Virus record (IMG/VR): IMGVR_UViG_3300044568_003163
Coordinates: 140,879 to 204,878 of that record
Length of the DNA stretch: 64,000 nt
Reading direction: 5' to 3' (one strand)
Source of the DNA: a virus
In this document: positions 16,185 through 22,974 of the stretch, in pieces
How the letters are laid out: every line of letters starts with the position of its first letter
How positions within the stretch are numbered: the first letter of the stretch is position 1
The notes under the pieces: model-generated
What the model saw: the letters and a program-made list of their open reading frames with translations, nothing else
Databases searched by the model: none
What the model was told of the DNA's origin: nothing
Made by a program: the position numbers and the translations under genes

Positions 16185-16382
16185 TTATTTGTCTTGAATG
16201 TCCATATAACCAACGATACAACCTACTCCAGTAAATGTTGCAGCAGTATAGATAACTTCCGCTTTGCCGATAGGTTCCCAATTACAATTTATCATCTTGA
16301 TGATGCATTTTACTTCTCCTACTAATAAGGCTATCGATATAGCCAATACAATAATTCCTCCAATTAATCCAGTTTTTCTCAT
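16185..16382 (-). CDS. Small two-TM membrane protein
   Basis: 65 residues with helices at GLIGGIIVLAISIALLVGEV and EVIYTAATFTGVGCIVGYM separated by a short loop with a Cys. Unknown; small membrane proteins of this kind in phages include holins and exclusion factors, but nothing here decides. Confidence 0.55.
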   Translation of the reverse strand: MRKTGLIGGIIVLAISIALLVGEVKCIIKMINCNWEPIGKAEVIYTAATFTGVGCIVGYMDIQDK

Positions 16383-16393
16383 AATATTTGATT

Positions 16394-16642
16394 TTAATAT
16401 TTTACTAATGATACAAGTACAATGTGACCTGCAGTTGCTTGACTACTGATGATATAACCTTTCTTTAGGTAACCATTTACTTTTGATTGGTCACTACCAA
16501 ATCCATCAACTCCAATTTGCAAGTAAACTTGCGATTTAGGCTGAGCTGGTTTGATAGTAATTAAATTTTGTACTGCTGGTGTTGCAGCAACTGAGACGAT
16601 AAGAACGATTCCTAAAAGAAATCCGATGAGTGCGTTTTTCAT
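16394..16642 (-). CDS. Exported or membrane-anchored small protein
   Basis: 82 residues with N-terminal hydrophobic segment (ALIGFLLGIVLIVSVAATPA, possible cleavage after AATPA). A soluble part follows with LQIGVDGFGSDQSKVNGYLKKGYIISSQATAGHIVLVSLVKY, resembling a small ferredoxin-like or DUF4177-like strand-helix-strand unit. Expressed from promoter module 3. Confidence 0.6.
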   Translation of the reverse strand: MKNALIGFLLGIVLIVSVAATPAVQNLITIKPAQPKSQVYLQIGVDGFGSDQSKVNGYLKKGYIISSQATAGHIVLVSLVKY

Positions 16643-16661
16643 AATGATTAATTTTGATATG

Positions 16662-16718
16662 TAAAAGTAATCAATCTAGACGACAATGTGAAATGAATTT
16701 GTATAAAGTTATTAACAA
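16662..16718 (-). promoter_or_regulatory. Operator-type promoter module 3
   Basis: TTGTTAATAACTTT box (16705-16718) and -7-like TACTTTTA (16662-16669) at exactly 39 bases. The -7 box ends in A instead of G but matches module 7. Confidence 0.6.
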
Positions 16719-17242
16719 AATTCAATTATCTCATAATCATCTAGACTGAGTCTAGGTTCAGCAATTTCTGGTTCATGAAACTTTAAACATTCGTGAATGT
16801 ACTTTGAATGGTCAATCCATTTTTCGTTTGCATAACCTAATGTAAGGTGAAAGCTGAAATATGGAATTCTACTAGTTCCGCAAATTTCACGTATAGATTC
16901 AGCATCCGGTGACCATACTCGTAACCACCAGTGTTCACCGTTGGTTCTTGGTGAAGGGTCTATATAAAATACTATTTCTTTTTTATCAAACAACTTAGCG
17001 CCTTCGTCAAAATTAGGAGTTTCCCTTTCCGAATCATTAATGAAAGTAACGTGAGAACCTCTGATAGGTTTGTTTAATTCTAAGTTGAATCGCTTTTTAA
17101 TAAACCATGCATAATAGTTGTGCAGCTCGTCATTAGTCAAAATGACAGCTACTCGTTTCCAAGAAGCTTGTGCGTTGTGCTTCTTTGTTTTATTAGGAGG
17201 CTGGAATTCCATCACTCCTTTGACCTTTATTAACTTACTCAT
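16712..17242 (-). CDS. 2H phosphoesterase-superfamily protein (LigT / Acb1-like)
   Basis: 176 residues with two H-x-T/S motifs at the spacing of the 2H fold: RGSHVTFIN (His64) and YFSFHLTLGYA (His132). The strand VAVILTNDELHNYYAWF precedes the first motif. 2H enzymes open cyclic phosphates or cleave 2',5'/3',5' linkages. The T4 family member Acb1 (57B) destroys CBASS cyclic-nucleotide signals and supports an anti-defence reading. An RNA 2',3'-cyclic phosphodiesterase role is the alternative. Substrate not decidable from sequence. Confidence 0.8.
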   Translation of the reverse strand: MSKLIKVKGVMEFQPPNKTKKHNAQASWKRVAVILTNDELHNYYAWFIKKRFNLELNKPIRGSHVTFINDSERETPNFDEGAKLFDKKEIVFYIDPSPRTNGEHWWLRVWSPDAESIREICGTSRIPYFSFHLTLGYANEKWIDHSKYIHECLKFHEPEIAEPRLSLDDYEIIEFC

Positions 17243-17565
17243 TATTTGGTTAGTTTTGAGTTAGCAACGTTAAGAGTTTTGATTTCTCGTTTAAGCTGAG
17301 TTAAGTTTTTGATTACCGCTTTACGATTCCAATTATTGACTGCCATTTCCTTTTTGTATTTTTGCATCTTAGTAGAATTTCTAATAGACAATACAATAGA
17401 ATATTTAGTAGAGTACAATTTTAGCTTTTCGGCCTTTAAGATTCTTTCGTATTCTGCATCGAACTTGCGAATTATACGAGGACGTTCTAATTCGAGGTTG
17501 TTCAAATTCATAAGGTTAATGTAACGTTCGTTTAGCTTGTCTTTGAGGATTTCTAATAGAGTCAT
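17242..17565 (-). CDS. Basic helical hypothetical protein
   Basis: 107 residues, very Lys/Arg/Asn-rich and helical (ERPRIIRKFDAEYERILKAEKLKLYSTKYSIVLSIRN...). It could bind nucleic acid. Shares one base with the 2H gene start (ATG overlapping stop); transcribed from module 4. Confidence 0.55.
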   Translation of the reverse strand: MTLLEILKDKLNERYINLMNLNNLELERPRIIRKFDAEYERILKAEKLKLYSTKYSIVLSIRNSTKMQKYKKEMAVNNWNRKAVIKNLTQLKREIKTLNVANSKLTK

Positions 17566-17588
17566 GATAATCGTTTTTAATTATAAAG

Positions 17589-17656
17589 TAAAACTAATCA
17601 ATTTAGACGATATATGAAAATAAAAATGAAGCTATTTTTTGAAAGTTATTAACAAT
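17589..17656 (-). promoter_or_regulatory. Operator-type promoter module 4 (long spacing)
   Basis: TTGTTAATAACTTT box (17642-17656) and -7-like TAGTTTTA (17589-17596) at 49 bases, ten more than most modules. The 30 bases over the -7 region (17573-17602) are identical to module 6 except at one position. Confidence 0.65.
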
Positions 17657-18072
17657 TAGGCCTTTACTAATTTGTTTGATTCCCATTTGAATTCACCAAA
17701 GATGATACCGTCGACGATTGTATTTTCTTTAACGATATCTAAGAAGTGGCTTAAGTAAATTTCTACCGTCCAACCTTCAGGAGTTATTACAGATGCCCAG
17801 TTTTGACTTTGACCAAATCTCCAGGATTCTAATTGCCAACCGCCTCGGAATTCTTCAGTATGAATTTGTATTACTGGCATTGGCAAATACTCTTTCTTTT
17901 CGTAATCATATGCATTACCCCAATCAATAAAAGATTTTGGCAATTCTCCTTTCTGTGTTAGCTTTGCGAGAAAGCCGGTTTCAGGTTCGTTAGGATATCG
18001 TTGACTTGCAGGTCTTACTTTTAAAAGATATTCGTTTTCTTGTAGCTTATAGCCTAGTTCGTATAGTCTCAT
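17656..18072 (-). CDS. Hypothetical protein, 138 aa
   Basis: Soluble beta-rich protein; WRFGQSQNWASVITPEGWTVEIYLSHFLDIVKENTI is the most distinctive part. No family recognised. Overlaps upstream gene by 4 bases. Confidence 0.6.
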   Translation of the reverse strand: MRLYELGYKLQENEYLLKVRPASQRYPNEPETGFLAKLTQKGELPKSFIDWGNAYDYEKKEYLPMPVIQIHTEEFRGGWQLESWRFGQSQNWASVITPEGWTVEIYLSHFLDIVKENTIVDGIIFGEFKWESNKLVKA

Positions 18073-18359
18073 ATATTAAATCTTTTCATTACTTTCATTC
18101 GGTCAATTTCAAAGGCCATTTGTTCTAATGATTTCGTATCAAAAATAACTTGATTAGTTTTAGAATCCATCATAACTCTATCATATTCACCAGTAGCCTT
18201 ATTACGAGTAACAAAGCAATGAATATTTTTTAAAGCATCTTTATTAAGACCATTGTCGGTTTGAGCATAATTAGTGCTAGATTTATCGTGAAACCATTCA
18301 TGAGTATCAGACTCAAAATATAGGCCATCGTGTTCTAAAAATTGATTTCTTTCTTCCAT
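18069..18359 (-). CDS. Hypothetical protein, 96 aa
   Basis: Soluble, charged protein (MEERNQFLEHDGLYFESDTHEWFHDKSSTNYAQ...), with a strand pair HCFVTRNKATGEYDRVMMDSKTNQVIFDT. No family recognised. Start abuts the lipoprotein stop at 18360. Confidence 0.6.
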   Translation of the reverse strand: MEERNQFLEHDGLYFESDTHEWFHDKSSTNYAQTDNGLNKDALKNIHCFVTRNKATGEYDRVMMDSKTNQVIFDTKSLEQMAFEIDRMKVMKRFNI

Positions 18360-18527
18360 TTATTGATTAGTGTTTTCGAAAATAATGATTTGGTTGTTCA
18401 CAAAAGCATATTGTCGATGCTGTGCCTCGATTTTTTTGTCTAGGTATTTTTCAGTTTTGCTTTTCTGAGTTAATCTCGTTGATGAACATCCAGTTACCAA
18501 CATTGCAATAAGTAAATATTTCCACAT
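18360..18527 (-). CDS. Very small lipoprotein, 55 aa
   Basis: ATG at 18527, stop 18360-18362. Signal MWKYLLIAMLVTGC with lipobox VTGC, then SSTRLTQKSKTEKYLDKKIEAQHRQYAF and NNQIIIFENTNQ. Size and build resemble an outer-membrane spanin (Rz1-like) or an entry-exclusion lipoprotein; nothing in the sequence decides. It fits exactly between its neighbours, which supports it being real. Confidence 0.65.
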   Translation of the reverse strand: MWKYLLIAMLVTGCSSTRLTQKSKTEKYLDKKIEAQHRQYAFVNNQIIIFENTNQ

Positions 18528-18529
18528 AA

Positions 18530-18724
18530 TTAAATTGTTATTCCATTAACACTAATTGATCGTATCGATTGGTCACCTCGTAATTTTGCAAGATAAGCAC
18601 CAACATTTTTGATATTGTCGTAAGTTACCGAATAACCGGAATAGTAAACTTTAACGACTGAACCGCCTAATGTTTTAGAAAGAGGATTGGTTCTCATGAA
18701 AGGTTTTGGATTGTAATTTGACAT
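18530..18724 (-). CDS. Hypothetical protein, 64 aa
   Basis: Small soluble protein (MRTNPLSKTLGGSVVKVYYSGYSVTYDNIKNVGAYLAKLRGD). No recognised family. Two bases from the lipoprotein and three from the gene upstream. Confidence 0.55.
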   Translation of the reverse strand: MSNYNPKPFMRTNPLSKTLGGSVVKVYYSGYSVTYDNIKNVGAYLAKLRGDQSIRSISVNGITI

Positions 18725-18727
18725 AAT

Positions 18728-19048
18728 TTATTTTTTATGGGATTTGAAAGTAAATGAAGCTGGCCATGTTCTATCATCATCAGATTCGAAATTTGTAACG
18801 TCGACCAATTCAAAACGATATTCTGTAGTTTGCAGATTAGCCTTTTCGATTACATCGGCTAATTGCATTGTACTTTCCTGTTCCCAATAACGTAAGTTGT
18901 ATGTTCTCATATAATTACATTCACAAGAATCTTCGGTATTTGGATTACAAGAAGTCATTGAATTACCAATGTTTTGCTTTTCGGTTTCAGTAAATTCACA
19001 TAAGATAGCCAAATCTGGATGTGAACTCGGAATTGTATAATTTTTCAT
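18728..19048 (-). CDS. Hypothetical protein, 106 aa
   Basis: ATG at 19048 preferred: a TTG at 19069 would start inside the -7 box of promoter module 5. Four Cys in SCNPNTEDSCECNYM may bind metal. The C-terminal half is beta-rich (YRFELVDVTNFESDDDRTWPASFTF). No family recognised. Confidence 0.6.
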   Translation of the reverse strand: MKNYTIPSSHPDLAILCEFTETEKQNIGNSMTSCNPNTEDSCECNYMRTYNLRYWEQESTMQLADVIEKANLQTTEYRFELVDVTNFESDDDRTWPASFTFKSHKK

Positions 19049-19066
19049 TTGATTAATTTTATAAGA

Positions 19067-19126
19067 CAAATATAATCAATACGTGTGATACCTGAAAATA
19101 AATTTACATAAAGTTGTTAACAATTT
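19067..19126 (-). promoter_or_regulatory. Operator-type promoter module 5
   Basis: TTGTTAACAACTTT box (19110-19126) and -7 TATATTTG (19067-19074) at 39 bases, upstream of the gene starting at 19048. Confidence 0.75.
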
Positions 19127-19130
19127 AATA

Positions 19131-19161
19131 CAACAAAAGGCTTACCGTAAAGCAAGCCTTT
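19131..19161 (-). terminator. Rho-independent terminator
   Basis: Stem AAAGGCTT/AAGCCTTT, then TTTGTTG on the minus strand, ending the 19179-19541 transcript. The 16 bases across the descending arm and tail are shared with the terminator at 51279. Confidence 0.7.
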
Positions 19162-19178
19162 GAATGAGTTTTGTTCGT

Positions 19179-19541
19179 TTATGTGAAAATTACTGCATAT
19201 AAACCTACAGCTATACTTGCACCGATGATTCCTCCATAGGTACCAAAATTAATATCTTCTTCACTCCATGGTGCTTTATATTTAGCTCCATAATACCACT
19301 CACGAACCCAGTTTACTGCTTTAGCACCGAATCCACCAACAAATACTTGAAATAATATTGGAGTGTCTGCTAAATGCATAAAATTTAACATTAGCAATAT
19401 ACAAGGAATAGTTAGAACTAGTGAATATAAGAAATGCTTGTGATAATTTTGTTTAATGAAATCTTTCGTTAAAAAGAATTTCATGTCAGTAAAGAATTTA
19501 ATGATTCCATCTCTTAACATTGGCCAAATTGTTATTTCCAT
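19179..19541 (-). CDS. Membrane protein, about three TM
   Basis: 120 residues; hydrophobic segments FLYSLVLTIPCILLMLNFM, ILFQVFVGGFGAKAV and GTYGGIIGASIAVGLYAVIF. The stretch REWYYGAKYKAPWSEEDINFGTYGGIIGA recalls short phage membrane proteins described as putative holins, but this is not decisive. A terminator follows. Confidence 0.6.
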   Translation of the reverse strand: MEITIWPMLRDGIIKFFTDMKFFLTKDFIKQNYHKHFLYSLVLTIPCILLMLNFMHLADTPILFQVFVGGFGAKAVNWVREWYYGAKYKAPWSEEDINFGTYGGIIGASIAVGLYAVIFT

Positions 19542-19633
19542 AATATTTAATTTTTTTAAAGCACCTAAATTAATTAGATTTGCTTTAATTATCTATCTAA
19601 ATATGGATATAATTCAAATAACAAATTCACATT

Positions 19634-19665
19634 TATAAAAAAGAGGACTCTTTCGAATCCTCTTT
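19634..19665 (-). terminator. Rho-independent terminator of the Ro60-like gene
   Basis: Stem AAAGAGGA/TCCTCTTT followed by a run of T on the minus strand, about 25 bases after the DUF2828 gene stop. Isolates that gene as its own unit. Confidence 0.8.
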
Positions 19666-19687
19666 AAATAGCAATCATTATATTTGA

Positions 19688-21124
19688 TTACTGAATAACA
19701 CTGTATCTCTCAGTATCAATAGCTTTAAGCATAATACTCATAGGACTCATAGAATCTCCACTAAGCACTGCTTTAAGAATTGACGGTGAAAATCCACTGA
19801 TTAAAGCGGTACCATTCTCAGTTGCTCTAACTGGAACGTTGTCGTGTCGAGAAACTAAGTTCCAAAACACAATCTTTGGCATTGCATAGCCAGAATCAGA
19901 GTATTTTCTTTCGATCATACTGATAGCATTGTCACTTATACGTGACGCTTGGTTGAATTCCATGTCAGACATAATCAATAGACATGTTGGCATTTGGTCA
20001 ATCGAAACGTTATGTTTGATTGCTTGTTCAAGAATCATATCGAAGGTAGCTTCTAGATTCGTTGACATACCCCATTGAGCACGTTCTAATTGTTGCATTC
20101 TCGAACGTAAATCTCCTGTTAGGTACTCTAACTTTGGTCTTTCGCTGAAAGTTACAAATGCATCTTTGAAGGGACCTTCATTTCTTTCAGAAATATAAAG
20201 ACCTAATGAGATACAAACGTCTAGTGCAGAAACTGAACCAGAAACAGTTGTAGACATTGAACCAGAAACATCACAGATAGGTAAAACCATTTCTTTAGAT
20301 CCTTCCATAAAGTTAGGAAGAGCTTTCCATTGCTCGTTTGATAACGTAGTGTCACCGTAAGACATTGTTTTTGTAACGTCATATGGATATACGGCACCTG
20401 CATTAACTTTAGTTTCACCTTTAACTAGTGACTCTTTGTAAGCCTCGAATGCTTCGGCATCATTTTTACCAAAAGCTTTTGAGTATCTCGCCATTGCAAC
20501 AGAAGGTATATGAGCATAGTTAACATTACCAAAGTCTTTGTTACATAAGTTAGTTTCAATAACGTTAGTTAAAGAAACAATCTTAGTTCTAAATTCTTTA
20601 GGTGATAAGCCCATTTTGGTTCTGATTTTGTTAGCAATAGCCTTTTTATCAGCCGATACTTTACCACCAGTTCGAGGAATCCATTTTGCAAGTAATCCAT
20701 TACCTTCTTCAAGATTATGAATAACTGTAGCAATTGCAGCATCTTCTACCGCAGTTCCGAATGTTACGAATATGTCATCCCATCTACCGAACTCGGCAAT
20801 CAAATGAATGTTTTCAATAACTTCGTTAGGATAAACCTCAGAAGCATGACGTAAAAGTACTCGGAAAGCTTCACGTTCTCCTGCTCCACCTCTAACGTCT
20901 CTTCCCCAATACATCAATTTTCTTGTGATTAAAGGATTCTCATTATGTGCAGCTTCAAACTTAGCTATCAAACGTGATTTACCTTCATCGGTTTTCATTT
21001 GAGCTCTTACCGCTCCCATCACGAAAAATAAATCTACACAAGCATTAAGAGAAGTGGTAGATGTTACCATTCCATTTTCAGTAGTTGTGTTTTTAGTACG
21101 CATTGCATCAACAAAAGTTGTCAT
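19688..21124 (-). CDS. DUF2828 / Ro60 (TROVE)-like protein with vWA domain
   Basis: 478 residues. The N-terminal helical part carries TTENGMVTSTTSLNACVDLFF, YWGRDVRGGAGEREAFRVLL, IAEFGRWDDIF, LAKWIPRTGG and IPSVAMARYSKAFG. These are the blocks of DUF2828, which are also the HEAT-repeat blocks of Ro60/TROVE proteins. The C-terminal half is a von Willebrand A domain with an intact metal site: DVSGSMS (285-291), Thr in WGMSTNLEATF and Asp in MSDMEF. Ro60 proteins form a ring that binds Y RNAs and misfolded RNAs, and bacterial Y RNAs are encoded next to the Ro gene. Here a structured, gene-free region lies directly upstream. RNA-binding function in this phage is inferred. Confidence 0.85.
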   Translation of the reverse strand: MTTFVDAMRTKNTTTENGMVTSTTSLNACVDLFFVMGAVRAQMKTDEGKSRLIAKFEAAHNENPLITRKLMYWGRDVRGGAGEREAFRVLLRHASEVYPNEVIENIHLIAEFGRWDDIFVTFGTAVEDAAIATVIHNLEEGNGLLAKWIPRTGGKVSADKKAIANKIRTKMGLSPKEFRTKIVSLTNVIETNLCNKDFGNVNYAHIPSVAMARYSKAFGKNDAEAFEAYKESLVKGETKVNAGAVYPYDVTKTMSYGDTTLSNEQWKALPNFMEGSKEMVLPICDVSGSMSTTVSGSVSALDVCISLGLYISERNEGPFKDAFVTFSERPKLEYLTGDLRSRMQQLERAQWGMSTNLEATFDMILEQAIKHNVSIDQMPTCLLIMSDMEFNQASRISDNAISMIERKYSDSGYAMPKIVFWNLVSRHDNVPVRATENGTALISGFSPSILKAVLSGDSMSPMSIMLKAIDTERYSVIQ

Positions 21125-21155
21125 AGTTTTTGGTTTTAAATATGTTAAAAAATTC

Positions 21156-21214
21156 AGAGTGATATATCGGTTTCAAATTAAAAGTTTGATGATAAAAGTT
21201 GCTGAAATCACTCT
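21156..21214 (-). other. Leader hairpin of the Ro60-like gene
   Basis: Perfect 8-bp closing stem AGAGTGAT/ATCACTCT around a 43-base interior holding a smaller hairpin (TCAAA/TTTGA). It lies between the terminator at 21226-21289 and the start codon at 21124. It could be the mRNA leader, a second small RNA, or a binding site for the encoded protein. Confidence 0.5.
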
Positions 21215-21225
21215 TTGTATTGTTT

Positions 21226-21289
21226 AAAAAAAAATTATCAGGGTACGGTTGGTTTTCAATTGCTGAATGTTAATTGCTGAATGTACCCT
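21226..21289 (-). terminator. Rho-independent terminator of the candidate RNA
   Basis: Stem AGGGTAC/GTACCCT (21240-21246 with 21283-21289); on the minus strand the descending arm is followed by TGATAA and nine T. Confidence 0.75.
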
Positions 21290-21529
21290 TTGTAATTATA
21301 ATCGACAGATTGGCTGTTTAGATTTTGTGAAGCATCTAGAAACTTCCTCAGTAGTTTTGAAGTGGGATTTGATACCACCAGTCGCTTTGTTTTAAAGTGA
21401 TGACTAAACTCACTTAATCAACCGGCTTTTGAATTTCACGATTGATTTCGTTAATGGTTATCTGTAGATAAGTTGTTTGTTTGCTGAACCCAATCTTTGA
21501 TATATTGTAAGAACGTATGTCGTTGTAAC
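21226..21529 (-). ncRNA. Candidate structured small RNA next to Ro60-like gene (Y-RNA-like?)
   Basis: About 300 bases with no open frame. It is bounded upstream by a GAAACTAA/CATATAATA promoter (21536-21565) and downstream by a strong terminator (stem AGGGTAC/GTACCCT, then nine T). Within it is a 9-bp stem at 21416-21447 (AATCAACCG/CGATTGATT on the plus strand, one G-U), an AAGTGA/TCACTT hairpin near 21396-21415, and a GTGG/CCAC arm near 21364-21381. A GAAG/CTTC hairpin lies near 21330-21347. The octamer TTGCTGAA (plus strand) occurs three times in the RNA and once more in the gene leader. Position beside a Ro60-family gene is where bacterial Y RNAs lie. No tRNA could be folded convincingly. 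Expression and function are inference. Confidence 0.5.
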
Positions 21530-21535
21530 TAGAAT

Positions 21536-21565
21536 TATTATATGTGAGCTAATTTATTTAGTTTC
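21536..21565 (-). promoter_or_regulatory. ECF-type promoter GAAACTAA-N13-CATATAATA before the candidate RNA
   Basis: Same two boxes and same 13-base gap as at 11917-11946, and also the same TCA immediately before CATATAATA. The next start codon is over 400 bases away, so the promoter most simply serves a non-coding transcript. Confidence 0.7.
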
Positions 21566-21567
21566 AA

Positions 21568-21966
21568 TTAAATTTTAATTTTTTCTAAAAATTTATAAAC
21601 TCCTTTATCATAATTGAATAAGATAAACCATTTTGATTTGTTCCATTTGCCAGTTCTAATACTTGCAAGAGATTTTTGAACGTAAGGTGCACTTGAACTT
21701 TGAACGTTATAAGCTTTTACTTCTACAAAATCTCCGTTTTCATCAATCAAATCATGATATCGAGAATCAGAAAGTTGAAAGTTGTAATTTTCGGTAAGCC
21801 AAAGTTCTAATGTTTTGCCTTGCTTAACAGTACCTTTAATTTCCTCCAGACTTCGGCTCCTTCTTGTATAAGGAGAATCGAAAAGCGCTTGGGATTCGGA
21901 TTCGATGAGCCTTTCCAATAATAATTTGTCCTTTATGTCCGATTCGGTAAATTGTGCGTTTTCCAT
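21568..21966 (-). CDS. PD-(D/E)XK nuclease-like protein
   Basis: 132 residues. SRYHDLIDENGDFVEVKAYN gives the Asp...Glu-x-Lys metal site of the PD-(D/E)XK fold (Asp72, Glu82, Lys84). The following WFILFNYDKGVYKFLEKIKI is a typical closing strand pair. It could be a restriction-like or repair nuclease; the substrate is unknown. Its first 131 bases overlap the 3' end of the upstream frame (21836-22075), an overlap far longer than usual here (see findings). Confidence 0.65.
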   Translation of the reverse strand: MENAQFTESDIKDKLLLERLIESESQALFDSPYTRRSRSLEEIKGTVKQGKTLELWLTENYNFQLSDSRYHDLIDENGDFVEVKAYNVQSSSAPYVQKSLASIRTGKWNKSKWFILFNYDKGVYKFLEKIKI

Positions 21967-22075
21967 TTTTTGCTTGTTTTACAACTTCTTTTAAAGTTCT
22001 ATCTGCTAAAACTATAGAGATATTACTTGGGTCTTGCATTACTAACTGAAATTCTTCAGGTGTAAGGGAAGTCAT
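21836..22075 (-). CDS. Hypothetical protein overlapping the nuclease gene
   Basis: 79 residues from the ATG at 22075 (an earlier ATG at 22108 would overlap the upstream gene by 17). The N-terminal half MTSLTPEEFQLVMQDPSNISIVLADRTLKEVVKQAKNG looks like a normal protein. The C-terminal half, which overlaps the nuclease frame, is basic and low in conserved features. Either a true overlapping gene or the first part of a frameshifted fusion. Confidence 0.5.
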   Translation of the reverse strand: MTSLTPEEFQLVMQDPSNISIVLADRTLKEVVKQAKNGKRTIYRIGHKGQIIIGKAHRIRIPSAFRFSLYKKEPKSGGN

Positions 22076-22091
22076 AATGTAACCATAGAGA

Positions 22092-22529
22092 TTACTGAGT
22101 TGGTTCATTGATTAGTGATTGTAAATATTTTATACGGTCGTTAACTGCTTCTTTATATTGTTCTGATGCAAATGCAGATAGCTCGCTTATTGCTAATTTG
22201 ATAGCCAGCTCACTGTACTTAGCTTGAACTTCTCCTATGGTGATGTTAGTTTTCCAATCACATACTTCACAAATCTCATCTACCCATTCTGAATAATCAT
22301 GTTGGATTCTTTCTCTAACATTCATTGGCTCAACATCAATCCAAGGTTTAATCCAACAAAAAGGAATGTTGATTCTCATTTCATCTAATCCTAGACCAAA
22401 TAAGACATCATAAACATCTTTAGTAAGTACATCTATTATGATGCCTTCTGTGCCTCTTAGTACATTTTGGTAATCCGAGTCACATATAACTCTATCTCCC
22501 TTTTTGTATACTTTTGATATATCGGTCAT
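22092..22529 (-). CDS. Hypothetical protein, 145 aa
   Basis: N-terminal small barrel (YKKGDRVICDSDYQNVLRGTEGIIIDVLTKDVYDVLFG), then a helical C-terminal region. C-x-x-C (EICEVCDW) in the middle. Overlaps the receiver-like gene by 38 bases. Function unknown. Confidence 0.55.
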   Translation of the reverse strand: MTDISKVYKKGDRVICDSDYQNVLRGTEGIIIDVLTKDVYDVLFGLGLDEMRINIPFCWIKPWIDVEPMNVRERIQHDYSEWVDEICEVCDWKTNITIGEVQAKYSELAIKLAISELSAFASEQYKEAVNDRIKYLQSLINEPTQ

Positions 22530-22944
22530 AATCTTTTAATGTTTGGTTGATTCTTTCTCTGCCTGCAGGATTCATCGAGTGAACGATGCATTCTGGTAAT
22601 GCGATTCCATTATCAATACAGAATTGAACAAACCATCTTGCAGATTCATTTCCTGTATCTTCTTTAAATTGAGTTGCCTTAACATTATAATTGTCAATTC
22701 CATGATACATTGATGGGTCGTAATGCTCATCGGCTAAATCGTGATCGAATGAAACTAATTCTGGAAATTGACCGTTGGCAAATCTTTCAGCTACTTCGAT
22801 AACGAATGCTGAATGAGACCTAACAGTTATCCATTCCCGAGTTCCGTATCGAGCCTCTCTCATGTAATTAGTACAGTCAGTTGGTACTCTAATATCGTCT
22901 AAAAATAGACTGTAAGTTTTGAAGTTTATAATGTGATTTCTCAT
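22492..22944 (-). CDS. Cyclic-phosphate-processing receiver-domain-like protein
   Basis: 150 residues from the ATG at 22944 (a TTG at 22959 is less likely). YSLFLDDIRVPTD, then VRSHSAFVIEVAERFANGQFPELVSFDHDLADEHYD, ARWFVQFCIDNGIALPECIVHSMNPAGRERI, match the receiver-fold family named cyclic-phosphate processing receiver domain. In it the two acidic pairs and the DHDL and HS-x-N motifs line the site. The family is associated with RNA repair and nucleotide-signal conflict systems. Anti-defence or RNA-end processing is plausible, together with the 2H and Thg1 genes. Confidence 0.75.
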   Translation of the reverse strand: MRNHIINFKTYSLFLDDIRVPTDCTNYMREARYGTREWITVRSHSAFVIEVAERFANGQFPELVSFDHDLADEHYDPSMYHGIDNYNVKATQFKEDTGNESARWFVQFCIDNGIALPECIVHSMNPAGRERINQTLKDYDRYIKSIQKGR

Positions 22945-22974
22945 AATTGTTATATGCAATAAAGGTGTTTTTGA

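Noticed and set aside
21290-21530. A tRNA gene in the gene-free region
   Set aside because: A GTGG/CCAC arm with an ATCAAATC-type loop recalls a T-arm, but no acceptor stem, anticodon arm and D-arm can be joined at tRNA spacing; kept only as part of a candidate structured RNA.
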